Assembly: GCA_016177305.1 (NCBI GenBank) | Contig: JACOVK010000006.1 | Span: forward strand, 1-10,777 | Reading direction: 5' to 3' | Source: Parcubacteria group bacterium | Lineage (GTDB): Bacteria; Patescibacteriota; Patescibacteriia; UBA2169 | DNA length: 10,777 bases | In this document: positions 1-6,712 of the stretch, piece after piece | Numbering within the stretch: the stretch's first letter is position 1 | Layout: each line of letters starts with the position of its first letter | The notes under the pieces: model-generated | What the model was told of the DNA's origin: nothing | The model's database searches: none | What the model saw: the letters and a program-made list of their open reading frames with translations, nothing else | Translations under genes and position numbers: made by a program

Positions 1-23
1 CAATTCCCCCTCAGGCCTCCATA

Positions 24-58
24 ACAAAATACCCCGCCGATTCGGCGGGGTATTTTGT
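24..58 (-). terminator. Intrinsic, probably bidirectional terminator hairpin
   Basis: A near-perfect palindrome whose arms (24-40 and 42-58) are exact reverse complements of 17 nt. It has a GC core (CCCCGCCG/CGGCGGGG) and outer A/T-rich ends (ACAAAAT/ATTTTGT), so either strand gives a GC-rich hairpin with an A tract before it and a U tract after it. On the minus strand it would end the non-coding transcript starting near 203 and any folD read-through. On the plus strand it could end a gene lying left of the window. The symmetry prevents assigning a single direction. Confidence 0.8.
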
Positions 59-203
59 CTGGGAACCGTTACCCTGGAGGTATCGGCTTTGGCGCCTGAT
101 AGTCTCCACAGCACTGTGTTCCACAAGTAAAAAAGAAAGAGCGGATCTCTCTGTGGGGATCTAACGAATCACGTAATGAATCGCTCTATCGCACAGAAAG
201 ACC
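24..203 (-). ncRNA. Candidate small non-coding RNA of unknown family (about 180 nt)
   Basis: This stretch downstream of folD has no credible ORF but is bounded by a consensus-like promoter (210-238) and a strong terminator (24-58). The transcript would begin near 203. Its 5' part folds into a roughly 14-bp stem: 192-205 pairs with 141-155 (CTGTG against CACAG, then a GA-rich helix, one bulge, and GCGG against CCGC), so the outermost pairs depend on the exact start. The loop is about 36 nt. A U-rich run follows at 131-139, then a second hairpin at 75-108 (TGGAG/CTCCA outside, AUC/GAU and GGC/GCC inside), then the terminator. I looked for the SRP Alu/GGAAG core, 6S RNA architecture, tmRNA and common riboswitch cores and recognised none. 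The identity is therefore open. That it is transcribed is inferred from promoter and terminator only. Confidence 0.5.
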
Positions 204-209
204 GCAGGA

Positions 210-238
210 AGTATATCACGCGCACACGGCCGCGTCAA
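210..238 (-). promoter_or_regulatory. Sigma70-like promoter of the candidate small RNA
   Basis: On the minus strand a -35 box TTGACG (233-238) and a -10 box TATACT (210-215) are separated by exactly 17 nt. This is one of the best promoter matches in the window. It starts only 8 nt past the folD stop codon and points away from folD into a region without an ORF. The expected start is a G near 203. Confidence 0.7.
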
Positions 239-245
239 CCATTTT

Positions 246-1151
246 TTATTTAGCTTCTGTGGATATCCCGCCTCCTCCCGCCTCTTCGGCGGACAGGTCG
301 GCGGGCAGGCGGCGGGCAAGCCGCGCGAGGAGCGCGGTATTCTTGAGCAGCATGGCAACGGTCATGGGCCCCACACCCCCGGGGACCGGTGAAATCCATG
401 CTGCTTTCTCTTTGCAGGATTTATGGGCGTCACCAGCAATGGTGCCATTAACTTCCGAGGTTCCCACATCAATCAGTATGCACCCTTCTTTAATCATATC
501 GCCAGTGAGCCAGCCCGGCTTGCCCACTGCGGTGATAACAATGTCCGCTTTTTGGGTTTTTTCCGCAACGCGAGGGTCCCCGGGCTGCGCGTTTACCGGG
601 GTGGCGCCGAATGAGGAGAGCGCGTGCGAGAGGATTTTGACGAATGCTTCATGCCGGGCAATAATGGCCGCCTGCTTGCCGTGCAAGGCTTCGCCTGTGG
701 CAGTGATGAGTTGCACTATTCCCATAACCAGGCCAGGCATCATTTTTTGCGCGCCCGAGAGTGTTGCCTGGATGTTTTTCGGGTGAAATCCGTCTACGTC
801 TTTTTTGTAATCCATTGCGGCAATGATTTTGTCTTCATCCAGGTGCTCGGGCAGCGGGAGCTGTATGAGTATGGCGTGAATGTCGGGGTCCTCGTTAAGC
901 CAGCGGACGGTTTGCAGGATTTCGCCGGGAGCAGCATATTCGCCAAACCGGTACAGGTGAAAATCAATGCCAGCCTTTTGGGCGGCTTTTTGTTTGAGCG
1001 AGACGTACTTCTCGCTTGCCGGGTCGTTTCCAACCAGAATAACGGCCAGGCCCGCTTTGAGCTTGAGTTTTTTGATTTGTTCCGCAACTTCGGCCTGGAT
1101 TTGGGCGGCAATCTCGGTGCCTGCGAGCCTATTCGCCTCCTGGGGTAACAT
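246..1151 (-). CDS. folD: FolD-like methylenetetrahydrofolate dehydrogenase/cyclohydrolase, divergent cofactor site
   Basis: A 301-aa protein. FolD enzymes oxidise 5,10-methylene-THF with NAD(P)+ and hydrolyse the product to 10-formyl-THF in the cytoplasm. Catalytic landmarks are present: YVxxK with Tyr49/Lys53, QLPLP at 97-101, KDVDGFHPxN at 117-126, IDVG at 227-230 and PGGVGPMT at 257-264. The middle is unusual. The expected PCTPxG is MMPGLVMG (137-144), and the expected GRSxxVGxP nucleotide-binding motif is ARHEAFVKI (165-173), so cofactor use may be altered or lost. The last 20 or so residues (from about 281, including a GGGG run) extend past the usual family end and are encoded by a GC-rich, partly palindromic stretch. 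The ATG lies inside the glyA 3' end (23-nt overlap), with GAAGG at 1160-1164 eight nt upstream as Shine-Dalgarno. It is probably co-transcribed with glyA, the source of methylene-THF. The family call is firm; full activity is not. Confidence 0.9.
   Translation of the reverse strand: MLPQEANRLAGTEIAAQIQAEVAEQIKKLKLKAGLAVILVGNDPASEKYVSLKQKAAQKAGIDFHLYRFGEYAAPGEILQTVRWLNEDPDIHAILIQLPLPEHLDEDKIIAAMDYKKDVDGFHPKNIQATLSGAQKMMPGLVMGIVQLITATGEALHGKQAAIIARHEAFVKILSHALSSFGATPVNAQPGDPRVAEKTQKADIVITAVGKPGWLTGDMIKEGCILIDVGTSEVNGTIAGDAHKSCKEKAAWISPVPGGVGPMTVAMLLKNTALLARLARRLPADLSAEEAGGGGISTEAK
267..316. repeat. GC-rich, partly self-complementary stretch at the folD 3' end
   Basis: This block is made almost only of CCGCC/GGCGG words, for example CCGCCTCTTCGGCGG, a 5-bp inverted repeat around TCTTC. 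It encodes the non-conserved C-terminal tail of FolD. It looks like a dispersed palindromic element read through in frame. A second GC-rich palindrome occurs in the basic N-terminal extension of RNase J at 10011-10040. Membership of one repeat family cannot be shown from two loosely similar copies. Confidence 0.35.
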
Positions 1152-2424
1152 AGGTCCAGCCTTCGTAGAGCGGATGGGACTGCGTCATTTCGGCCACTTT
1201 GGCACGCACCCCCTCCAATACGTCTTTTTGCGTTGCGTTGTGTAGCACGTGTGCAATCATTTCGCCTACCTGGGTGAGTTCGTCCTCGTCAAAGCCGCGG
1301 GTCGTCAACGCTGCCGTGCCAACGCGCAGGCCCGAAGGGTCCATTGGCTTGCGCGGGTCATAGGGAATCATGTTCTTGTTGGTGTAGATGCCCACGGAGT
1401 CAAGCAGGGTTTCGGCCTCTTTTCCGCTCAAGCCGGTTTTGGTGAGATCAAGCAAGACCAAATGGTTGTCCGTTCCGCCTGACACCAGGTCAATGCCATT
1501 GTTCATGAGACTCGCCGCGAGCGCTTGCGCGTTTTTGACGATTTGTTCGGCATAGTCTGCAAACGTTGGATGCAGGGCCTCTTTGAATGCTACGGCTTTG
1601 CCGGCAATTACGTGGTCAAGCGGGCCGCCCTGCAGAAAAGGGAATACCGCGAAATCAATCTTTTGCGCGAGGTTCTTTTTGTTATCCCTTCGCAGCCGAT
1701 CCTCAATTTTTGAGAATATCGCCGCGCCGCGCGGGCCGCGCAAGGTTTTGTGCGTGGTCGTGGTGACCACGTCCGCGTACGGGAACGGGCTGGGGTACGC
1801 TTTTCCGGCAACCAATCCCGCGAAGTGCGCCATGTCTACCATCAAATACGCGCCAACCTCGTCCGCGATTTTTTTGAATGCCTTAAAGTCAAGAATCCTG
1901 GAGTATGCGGTGTAGCCCGCCAGAATCACGCGCGGCTTTTCGCGCAATGCTGTCTCGCGCACCTCATCCATGTCAATCAAATGCGTATCGCGCCGCACGC
2001 CGTAGGGGACAATGGCAAAAAGCTTGCCCGAGAAATTCACGGGCGATCCGTGCGTGAGGTGCCCGCCCATAGCCAGGTCCATTGCCATGATTTTGTTTCC
2101 GGGCTCGGCTAGGGCAAAGTAGGCTGCCATGTTGGCCTGGCTTCCGGCGTGCGGTTGCACGTTGGCGTGCTCTGCGCCGAAAAGCTCCTTGGCCCGGTCG
2201 CGCGCCAAATTCTCAATCACGTCAATAAACTCATTGCCCCCGTAGTAGCGCTTGCCCGGGTATCCTTCGGAGTACTTGTTCGTGAGCGGGCTTCCCACAG
2301 CCTCAAGCACGCTGCGGGACACCAGATTTTCCGACGCAATCATCTCCAAGCCCGCGCGTTGGCGGCTTACCTCGTTTTCAATTTGTTTTGCTACCGCCGG
2401 GTCAGATTGTGCAAGGTGTGACAT
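1129..2424 (-). CDS. glyA: Serine hydroxymethyltransferase
   Basis: A 431-aa cytoplasmic PLP enzyme that interconverts serine plus THF with glycine plus 5,10-methylene-THF. Family signatures run through the whole length: IASEN at 29-33, LTNKYSEGYPGKRYYGG at 47-63, HGSPVN at 125-130, the PLP-lysine loop TTTTHKTLRGPRG at 221-233 (Lys226), QGGPLDHVIAGKAVAF at 265-280, GTDNH at 317-321 and SGLRVGTAALTTRG at 364-377. The length is normal. The frame is open further upstream to 2496, but the promoter at 2467-2496 would fall inside that longer reading, and conserved sequence begins just after the ATG at 2424, so I use that start. No clear Shine-Dalgarno precedes it. It is first gene of an operon with folD, which overlaps its last 23 nt and consumes its product. 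Confidence 0.95.
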   Translation of the reverse strand: MSHLAQSDPAVAKQIENEVSRQRAGLEMIASENLVSRSVLEAVGSPLTNKYSEGYPGKRYYGGNEFIDVIENLARDRAKELFGAEHANVQPHAGSQANMAAYFALAEPGNKIMAMDLAMGGHLTHGSPVNFSGKLFAIVPYGVRRDTHLIDMDEVRETALREKPRVILAGYTAYSRILDFKAFKKIADEVGAYLMVDMAHFAGLVAGKAYPSPFPYADVVTTTTHKTLRGPRGAAIFSKIEDRLRRDNKKNLAQKIDFAVFPFLQGGPLDHVIAGKAVAFKEALHPTFADYAEQIVKNAQALAASLMNNGIDLVSGGTDNHLVLLDLTKTGLSGKEAETLLDSVGIYTNKNMIPYDPRKPMDPSGLRVGTAALTTRGFDEDELTQVGEMIAHVLHNATQKDVLEGVRAKVAEMTQSHPLYEGWTYVTPGGE

Positions 2425-2442
2425 GTGATTTAGATGAAAAAC

Positions 2443-2458
2443 GCGGACCCCCATCCGC
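2443..2458 (-). promoter_or_regulatory. Short hairpin in the glyA leader
   Basis: Between the predicted start near 2460 and the glyA ATG, the minus strand reads GCGGA, TGGGGG, TCCGC: a 5-bp GC stem with a 6-nt loop, followed one base later by five T residues (2437-2441). It lies almost at the 5' end of the mRNA. It could protect the transcript or act as a weak attenuator. It is far too small for a folate or glycine riboswitch. Confidence 0.3.
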
Positions 2459-2466
2459 CTTTCTCT

Positions 2467-2496
2467 ATCATACCGCTTTGGAGAGCCGTTTGTCAA
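2467..2496 (-). promoter_or_regulatory. Sigma70-like promoter of glyA-folD
   Basis: On the minus strand TTGACA (2491-2496), a perfect consensus -35, is followed after 18 nt by TATGAT (2467-2472), one mismatch from consensus. The predicted start is near 2460, leaving a leader of about 36 nt before the glyA ATG at 2424. The first two T residues of the -35 box are also the end of the T run of the upstream gene's terminator, so the two signals are fused. Confidence 0.75.
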
Positions 2497-2540
2497 AAAA
2501 AAGAGGCAGGCGCCGATTCTCGCGAATACAGCGTCTGCCT
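2495..2540 (-). terminator. Intrinsic terminator of the 538-aa gene
   Basis: On the minus strand a 10-bp stem (2531-2540 with 2504-2513; AGGCAGACGC against GCGCCTGCCT, one A/C mismatch) is followed by C and then eight T residues at 2495-2502. It lies 18 nt after the TAG stop of the gene at 2559-4175. It separates that gene from glyA-folD, which has its own promoter immediately after the T run. Confidence 0.75.
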
Positions 2541-2558
2541 TAACAGCTTTGGTTCTGG

Positions 2559-4175
2559 CTAGCCTTTGGAAAGAGCTTCTAGAATGTGCGGCATCCGTGC
2601 CTCAACTTCTGCGCAGTGTGCTGTATAGGTATTGGTATCCACAAACCCGATGGCCGTATTGCCTGCAGTGTGCCAGATGGTGGAGCATGCGGCTTCTCTG
2701 CCGAGTCCCAGAACCAGTTGTTGCGTTCGTTTCAGGGATCCGGGCTTGTGTGCGACGAGCGCCTGTATTCCCCTAGGACGGGGAAGCATTCCCTTGATCG
2801 CATCGTTCGTAACCACCAGGCAGTAGGGAGCAGCCGGCTCATCCGGATGTCCGAGAGAGACAGCAATCGGGTTTCCGTCGGGCACCTTGCTGCTTCCGAA
2901 CTTCATGACCGATCCGCGCGGCCGTACTCGGTGCGCGTTTGCGGCCGCGGCCAGTACCAGTGCAAACACGCACTGGTGCTCATTGGTTCTTTCCGTGAGG
3001 CGCCAGCCGCCTTCTGTGATGCGCCCTGCCAGCTCTTCCAGCACTGATGCTTCGCGCTCTCCCCGCATGGAGCGATCAACCACCCGTTCCGCAACCGTCA
3101 GAATGAGCGCGTTTGCCATGTACCTTGTATCGAGCAGCGCCAGGTAGGTTCTTGGTCCGGGATCATCCTCATTCCGGAACGGTTGCAGGAGCTGTGGCTC
3201 CGGAATTGGAAGCTTGGTCGGCGAGTACTGGTGCCTCTGGCTTCCGATTTCCCCGGTCCCGTCATCTATGACCAGGCGGTACAGGTAGGGAAGCTTGCTT
3301 ACCCAGACATGGCCGTGGTCAAGTATGAGGTCTACTACGGCATCCGGCAGTTCAGGCTTCTGATCGCGGATGATCCGGTAGATGTGCGCGCTGTGGTTGC
3401 GGTGGTTCTGTTCCGTGATGTCGCCCGCTGCCAAGAGCCCGATGTTCATGAAGATCGCTGCAAGGAACACGTTCACCGCCTCTTCGGCTGTGATGCGCCA
3501 TCCGAGCAGCAGCTTGAGGTGGTGGACATACAGCACTGCCTCCATCCCGTACCTGAAGATGCAGTGCGCGCTCCGGTCGTCTATCTCCGGCAATCCCCGC
3601 AGTTCGCCGAGCCGCCGGCCGTCGCCGTTGAACAGGTCGTGCGCGACCAGCAGCATAACCTGTTCCAGTTCCAGGAGCGCCTCTTTGCATTCCGTGATCA
3701 ACTGGACAACGATGGGGTCTTTGTCTACGTCCTGTACGCCGACTGGAATGCGCCTAAGGTTCTGCACCAGGGCAATGCACCGCCGCACCAGCAAGGCAAC
3801 CCGGTCCTGGGCGCGCGCGCCGCTTTGCTGGTGGCCTGCCTTGCGCTCCTCGTTCGCGTGGTCGCGGACTCCCAAGACTTTGGCACAGAGTTCTTTGTGC
3901 CGGCCAGCGAGCTCTTTGGGGATGAATACCACGGGTATGTCTGTTACGCGGTATCTCTTGAGCCATGCAACTTGTCTCTCTCCTATATGCCCCCCGGCTG
4001 CGATGGGATCGCCTCCACCCTCCCATATATCGGAATTGACCGCATCAACCGAGTATGCGAACCATCCATTTTTTTGGTGCTCGGCGATTTCAGCGGGAGA
4101 AACACGCGCGGTCAGCACATGTTTCCGTGTTGATCCTTCACCAACGCCTTCTTCTATGCGGAATAGTTCTCGCAT
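2559..4175 (-). CDS. Hypothetical protein, possible degenerate HD/HD-GYP-like domain
   Basis: A 538-aa protein that I do not recognise confidently. The frame opens further upstream (4208), but AAGGAG at 4185-4190, nine nt before the ATG at 4175, fixes the start at MRELF. There is no signal peptide or clear membrane helix, so it is probably cytoplasmic. Residues about 35-95 resemble the small N-terminal domain found before HD-GYP domains. Residues about 200-300 follow the helical spacing of an HD domain: H204, FLAAIFMNIGLL at 237-248 where AxLHDIGKL is expected, H264, and LILDHG at 283-288 where a HHE-type motif is expected. YMANALILTVAERVVDR at 352-368 is reminiscent of the later VADxFDA helix. 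The metal-binding HD pair reads Met-Asn, so phosphodiesterase activity looks unlikely; a binding or scaffold role is inference. The C-terminal ~140 residues match nothing I know. It is a monocistronic unit with its own promoter and terminator. Confidence 0.7.
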   Translation of the reverse strand: MRELFRIEEGVGEGSTRKHVLTARVSPAEIAEHQKNGWFAYSVDAVNSDIWEGGGDPIAAGGHIGERQVAWLKRYRVTDIPVVFIPKELAGRHKELCAKVLGVRDHANEERKAGHQQSGARAQDRVALLVRRCIALVQNLRRIPVGVQDVDKDPIVVQLITECKEALLELEQVMLLVAHDLFNGDGRRLGELRGLPEIDDRSAHCIFRYGMEAVLYVHHLKLLLGWRITAEEAVNVFLAAIFMNIGLLAAGDITEQNHRNHSAHIYRIIRDQKPELPDAVVDLILDHGHVWVSKLPYLYRLVIDDGTGEIGSQRHQYSPTKLPIPEPQLLQPFRNEDDPGPRTYLALLDTRYMANALILTVAERVVDRSMRGEREASVLEELAGRITEGGWRLTERTNEHQCVFALVLAAAANAHRVRPRGSVMKFGSSKVPDGNPIAVSLGHPDEPAAPYCLVVTNDAIKGMLPRPRGIQALVAHKPGSLKRTQQLVLGLGREAACSTIWHTAGNTAIGFVDTNTYTAHCAEVEARMPHILEALSKG

Positions 4176-4235
4176 GTCTTTTTGCTCCTTGTATGGGTGT
4201 GAGTTCAATTGGCAAGGTAACGTGTTAGCTAAGTG

Positions 4236-4264
4236 TTTTTATCACTTTTTTATATCCTTGTCAA
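4236..4264 (-). promoter_or_regulatory. Probable promoter of the 538-aa gene, with overlapping palindrome
   Basis: On the minus strand TTGACA (4259-4264) is followed after 17 nt by TAAAAA (4236-4241), giving a start near 4229 and a leader of about 53 nt ending in AAGGAG. The -35 is consensus and the -10 is poor. The -35 lies inside an 11-bp palindrome, CCTTGTCAAGG (4256-4266), which could be an operator or chance. The divergent plus-strand promoter begins only 10 nt away. Confidence 0.5.
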
Positions 4265-4273
4265 GGATTTTGG

Positions 4274-4302
4274 TTGCAAGCGCTGCGGCAAGATGGTACG
4301 AT
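4274..4302 (+). promoter_or_regulatory. Promoter of the bactofilin-like/phosphohexomutase pair, giving a near-leaderless mRNA
   Basis: TTGCAA (4274-4279) and TACGAT (4297-4302) are separated by 17 nt. The ATG of the next gene lies only 8 nt after the -10 box, so transcription would begin at or within about two bases of the start codon. No Shine-Dalgarno is seen before that ATG, which fits a leaderless message. Confidence 0.55.
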
Positions 4303-4310
4303 GTTCCCAT

Positions 4311-5312
4311 ATGAAAGCACGGTACTTTTTGCCTCTGGCGGCCGCAATCCTGATGTTTGCCGCCCCGGATTCTTTTGCCCAAGAGGACGCGGGCTCAAAT
4401 ACTCCAGAGCCGGTAAAAGATTACTTTTCGTTTGTCGCGGAGGTTCGCATTCCCGAGGAAGGGGCGCGGGACGTGGTTGCGTTCGGAGGCGTGGTTAACA
4501 TCAACAATCCCGTAGCGCAGGACGTACTCGCCGCGGGCGGCACGGTCATCATCCAATCACCGGTATCGGGAGATGTGCGCGTGGCAGGAGGCAGGGTGGT
4601 TATTGAGTCAGACATCGGCGGCAACGTGGCAGTGCTCGCACAGACCGTTGAGATCCTGCCCGGCAGCACCATCGCGGGTTCAGTTGAAATACGGGCCCGG
4701 GACGTGGTGATTGGCGGCACCATCGCCAAAGACGCGCACATTGTGGCCGAGACCCTGGAGCAGAACGGCAGCATTGGCGGAGAACTTGTCCATGACCTCA
4801 AAGCCAGCCCGGACTACGAGCACACTCCGATCGGATGGTTCTTTAGAATCGTGAGCCTGTTCGGCATGCTGGTCGTGGGGCTGGCGCTGGTTTCCGTGTT
4901 TCCGAACTCCATGCGAGCGGCCGTGCACGCATCAATCAAAAATCCGGCCAAAGATTTACTGTGGGGCTTGGGCGCGCTCGCGGCAACCCCGATTGCAGTT
5001 CTCGTGCTCGCGCTCACCATCATTGGCTTGCCGCTCGGTATGTTGCTCGGCCTCGGGTACGTGGTCGCCTTGTACCTTGCCAAGATTTTGGTCGGCATCA
5101 TTTTGGGAACCTATTTGCTGGGCGCTTTGCGCGGCCGCGAACAAGCGCAGAAAGCGTCGCTCCTCGGCATTATGGTGCTCGGCATATTCGTGCTCTGGCT
5201 CATTACCGGCATTCCGGTGATTGGCGGCATTTTGAAGCTGATTGCAATGATCTGGGGGTTGGGTATGCTGGTGAACCTCAAGATTCAGGCCATTAAGCGA
5301 TTTGAATCGTAA
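4311..5312 (+). CDS. Secreted polymer-forming (bactofilin-like) protein with C-terminal membrane domain
   Basis: A 333-aa protein. Residues 1-23 form a signal peptide (MKAR, a hydrophobic core, then DSFA before QEDAG). Residues about 52-160 are short beta-rich repeats with regular Gly and alternating Val/Ile (ARDVVAFGGVVNI, QDVLAAGGTVII, GDVRVAGGRVVI, GNVAVLAQTVEI), the pattern of polymer-forming bactofilin/CcmA-like beta-solenoids. Residues about 178-324 hold several hydrophobic segments (about 178-197, 215-240, 243-275, 284-324) typical of the integral membrane tail attached to such domains. The repeats should lie outside the membrane. The likely role is a cell-surface or shape scaffold, inferred by analogy. 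An upstream TTG-type in-frame extension exists to 4233, but the promoter and signal peptide support the ATG at 4311. It is seven nt from the phosphohexomutase ATG. Confidence 0.8.
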   Translation: MKARYFLPLAAAILMFAAPDSFAQEDAGSNTPEPVKDYFSFVAEVRIPEEGARDVVAFGGVVNINNPVAQDVLAAGGTVIIQSPVSGDVRVAGGRVVIESDIGGNVAVLAQTVEILPGSTIAGSVEIRARDVVIGGTIAKDAHIVAETLEQNGSIGGELVHDLKASPDYEHTPIGWFFRIVSLFGMLVVGLALVSVFPNSMRAAVHASIKNPAKDLLWGLGALAATPIAVLVLALTIIGLPLGMLLGLGYVVALYLAKILVGIILGTYLLGALRGREQAQKASLLGIMVLGIFVLWLITGIPVIGGILKLIAMIWGLGMLVNLKIQAIKRFES

Positions 5313-5319
5313 GCCGCGT

Positions 5320-6654
5320 ATGGACATCAACCCCAAGATTTTTAAGCCGTACGACATTCGCGGCATATACCCGGATGAGGTGAACGAGGAGGCCGCGTAC
5401 CGCATTGGCAGCGCGTTTGTTGTATTTACGGGCGCGCAAAAGGTCATGGTGGGCCGCGACGGGCGCGTTTCAGGCCCGGCGCTGCACACATCCCTCATCA
5501 AGGGCATCATTGAGCAGGGCGCGGACGTACTGGACATTGGCCAGGCATCAACGGACATGTTCTACTATGCGTGCGGGTCGCAGCATTTGCCCGGCATTAT
5601 GGTGACTGCATCCCACAACCCGGCCGAGTACAACGGATTCAAGCTCGTTAAAGAGATGCCGGACTTGGTGAGCGGGGAGGATTTTTTAGGTGCAGCGTCT
5701 TCTAAGACGTTTTCTGCGGCCTCACGCAAAGGGAGTGTACGGCCGTGGGATATTAGAAACGAATACCGCAAAAAAGTTTTATCATTGGCGGATGTGAGCA
5801 AGATTCCGGAAGGATTGACGATTGTGGTGGACCCGGCGAACGGCATGGGCGGGGTTGCATACGATATTGTGTATAAGGATATTCCAGTTACGACCGTTAA
5901 ATTGTTTTTTGAGCCTGATGGCACGTTCCCGAACCACGGGGGCGACCCCACAAAAGAAGAAAACCGGCGCGACCTGTGCAGCCGCGTGAAAGCGGAACGC
6001 GCTGATTTGGGGTTTGCGTTTGATACGGACGCTGACCGGTTTTTTGCGGTTGACTCAACAGGCGTGTACGTTCCCAATGACTTTCTCGGCGCTCTACTTG
6101 CCAAGTATTTGATTGAGAAGCACGGGGGCGGCACCATTGTGACGGACGCGCTCATTGGCTGGGCCATGCGGGATTTAGTCAGGGAAGCGGGGGGCACGGT
6201 ATTCATGTCGCGCGTGGGGCACGTGTTCATCAAGCGAGAAATGGACAAGAACAAGGCGCTCTTTGGCGTTGAGAAGAGCGGACACTACTATCTTCCTGAT
6301 TTTTACTTTGCCGAATCCGCGGTCGGAACTTCGTTGATGCTTTTGGAGATGCTCGGGCACTGCAAAAAATCGCTCCATGAGCTCACTCGCCCTCTGCGCG
6401 AGAAGTACCACATGATTGAGCCGGTCAATTTCAAAGTTTCGGATCCGGACGCGGTTTTGGATGCTGTCCGCGAGCGCTATTCGCCAAGTTGTGAGATTCA
6501 GGAATTGGACGGAATTTCCATCATCGCCGAAAACTGGCACGCGAACGTGCGCAAATCAAACACCGAACCCGTGGTTCGGCTGAATGTGGAGGCGTTGGAT
6601 GGGGGATTGATGGAACAGAAGCGGGATGAGCTTTTGAAGCTGATTCAAGGGTAA
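5320..6654 (+). CDS. Phosphomannomutase/phosphoglucomutase (alpha-D-phosphohexomutase)
   Basis: A 444-aa cytoplasmic enzyme that moves phosphate between C6 and C1 of glucose or mannose (ManB/AlgC type), supplying sugar-1-phosphates for surface polysaccharide and nucleotide sugars. It shows all four family loops in order: TASHNPAEYNGFK (96-108) with phosphoserine Ser98; the metal loop DTDADR (235-240), where Gly is usual at the second position; the sugar-binding EKSGH (318-322); and the phosphate-binding RKSNTEP (411-417). The N-terminal IFKPYDIRGIYP (7-18) is characteristic. Glucose against mannose preference cannot be read from these motifs. A TTG start at 5302 is possible but overlaps the previous gene; the ATG at 5320 is seven nt after that gene's stop. 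It is co-transcribed with the bactofilin-like gene, suggesting a joint envelope role. Confidence 0.93.
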   Translation: MDINPKIFKPYDIRGIYPDEVNEEAAYRIGSAFVVFTGAQKVMVGRDGRVSGPALHTSLIKGIIEQGADVLDIGQASTDMFYYACGSQHLPGIMVTASHNPAEYNGFKLVKEMPDLVSGEDFLGAASSKTFSAASRKGSVRPWDIRNEYRKKVLSLADVSKIPEGLTIVVDPANGMGGVAYDIVYKDIPVTTVKLFFEPDGTFPNHGGDPTKEENRRDLCSRVKAERADLGFAFDTDADRFFAVDSTGVYVPNDFLGALLAKYLIEKHGGGTIVTDALIGWAMRDLVREAGGTVFMSRVGHVFIKREMDKNKALFGVEKSGHYYLPDFYFAESAVGTSLMLLEMLGHCKKSLHELTRPLREKYHMIEPVNFKVSDPDAVLDAVRERYSPSCEIQELDGISIIAENWHANVRKSNTEPVVRLNVEALDGGLMEQKRDELLKLIQG

Positions 6655-6712
6655 CTGATCCAAAAGTGATTAGTAAAAGGCATATGCTCCCGATTCAGGA
6701 GTAGCTGTAGTC

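Noticed and set aside
24..203. Left-edge RNA as SRP RNA, 6S RNA, tmRNA or a riboswitch
   Set aside because: I see no SRP GGAAG-type core, no 6S long helix with central bubble closing both ends, no tRNA-like tmRNA end, and no conserved riboswitch core. The RNA is also not upstream of an ORF in the window.
2425..2460. Folate or glycine riboswitch in front of glyA
   Set aside because: The leader is only about 36 nt with a single 5-bp hairpin, too short for these aptamers.
1129..2496. GlyA starting at 2496
   Set aside because: The extra N-terminus is not family-like, and its DNA contains the TTGACA-18-TATGAT promoter, so those codons would not be transcribed from it.
3183..4314. Long plus-strand ORFs (310-316 aa) opposite the 538-aa gene
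   Set aside because: They overlap the minus-strand gene, which has a promoter, AAGGAG and a terminator. The plus frames have low-complexity, Ser/Arg- or Val-rich translations without any family motif. They look like GC-driven antisense shadows.
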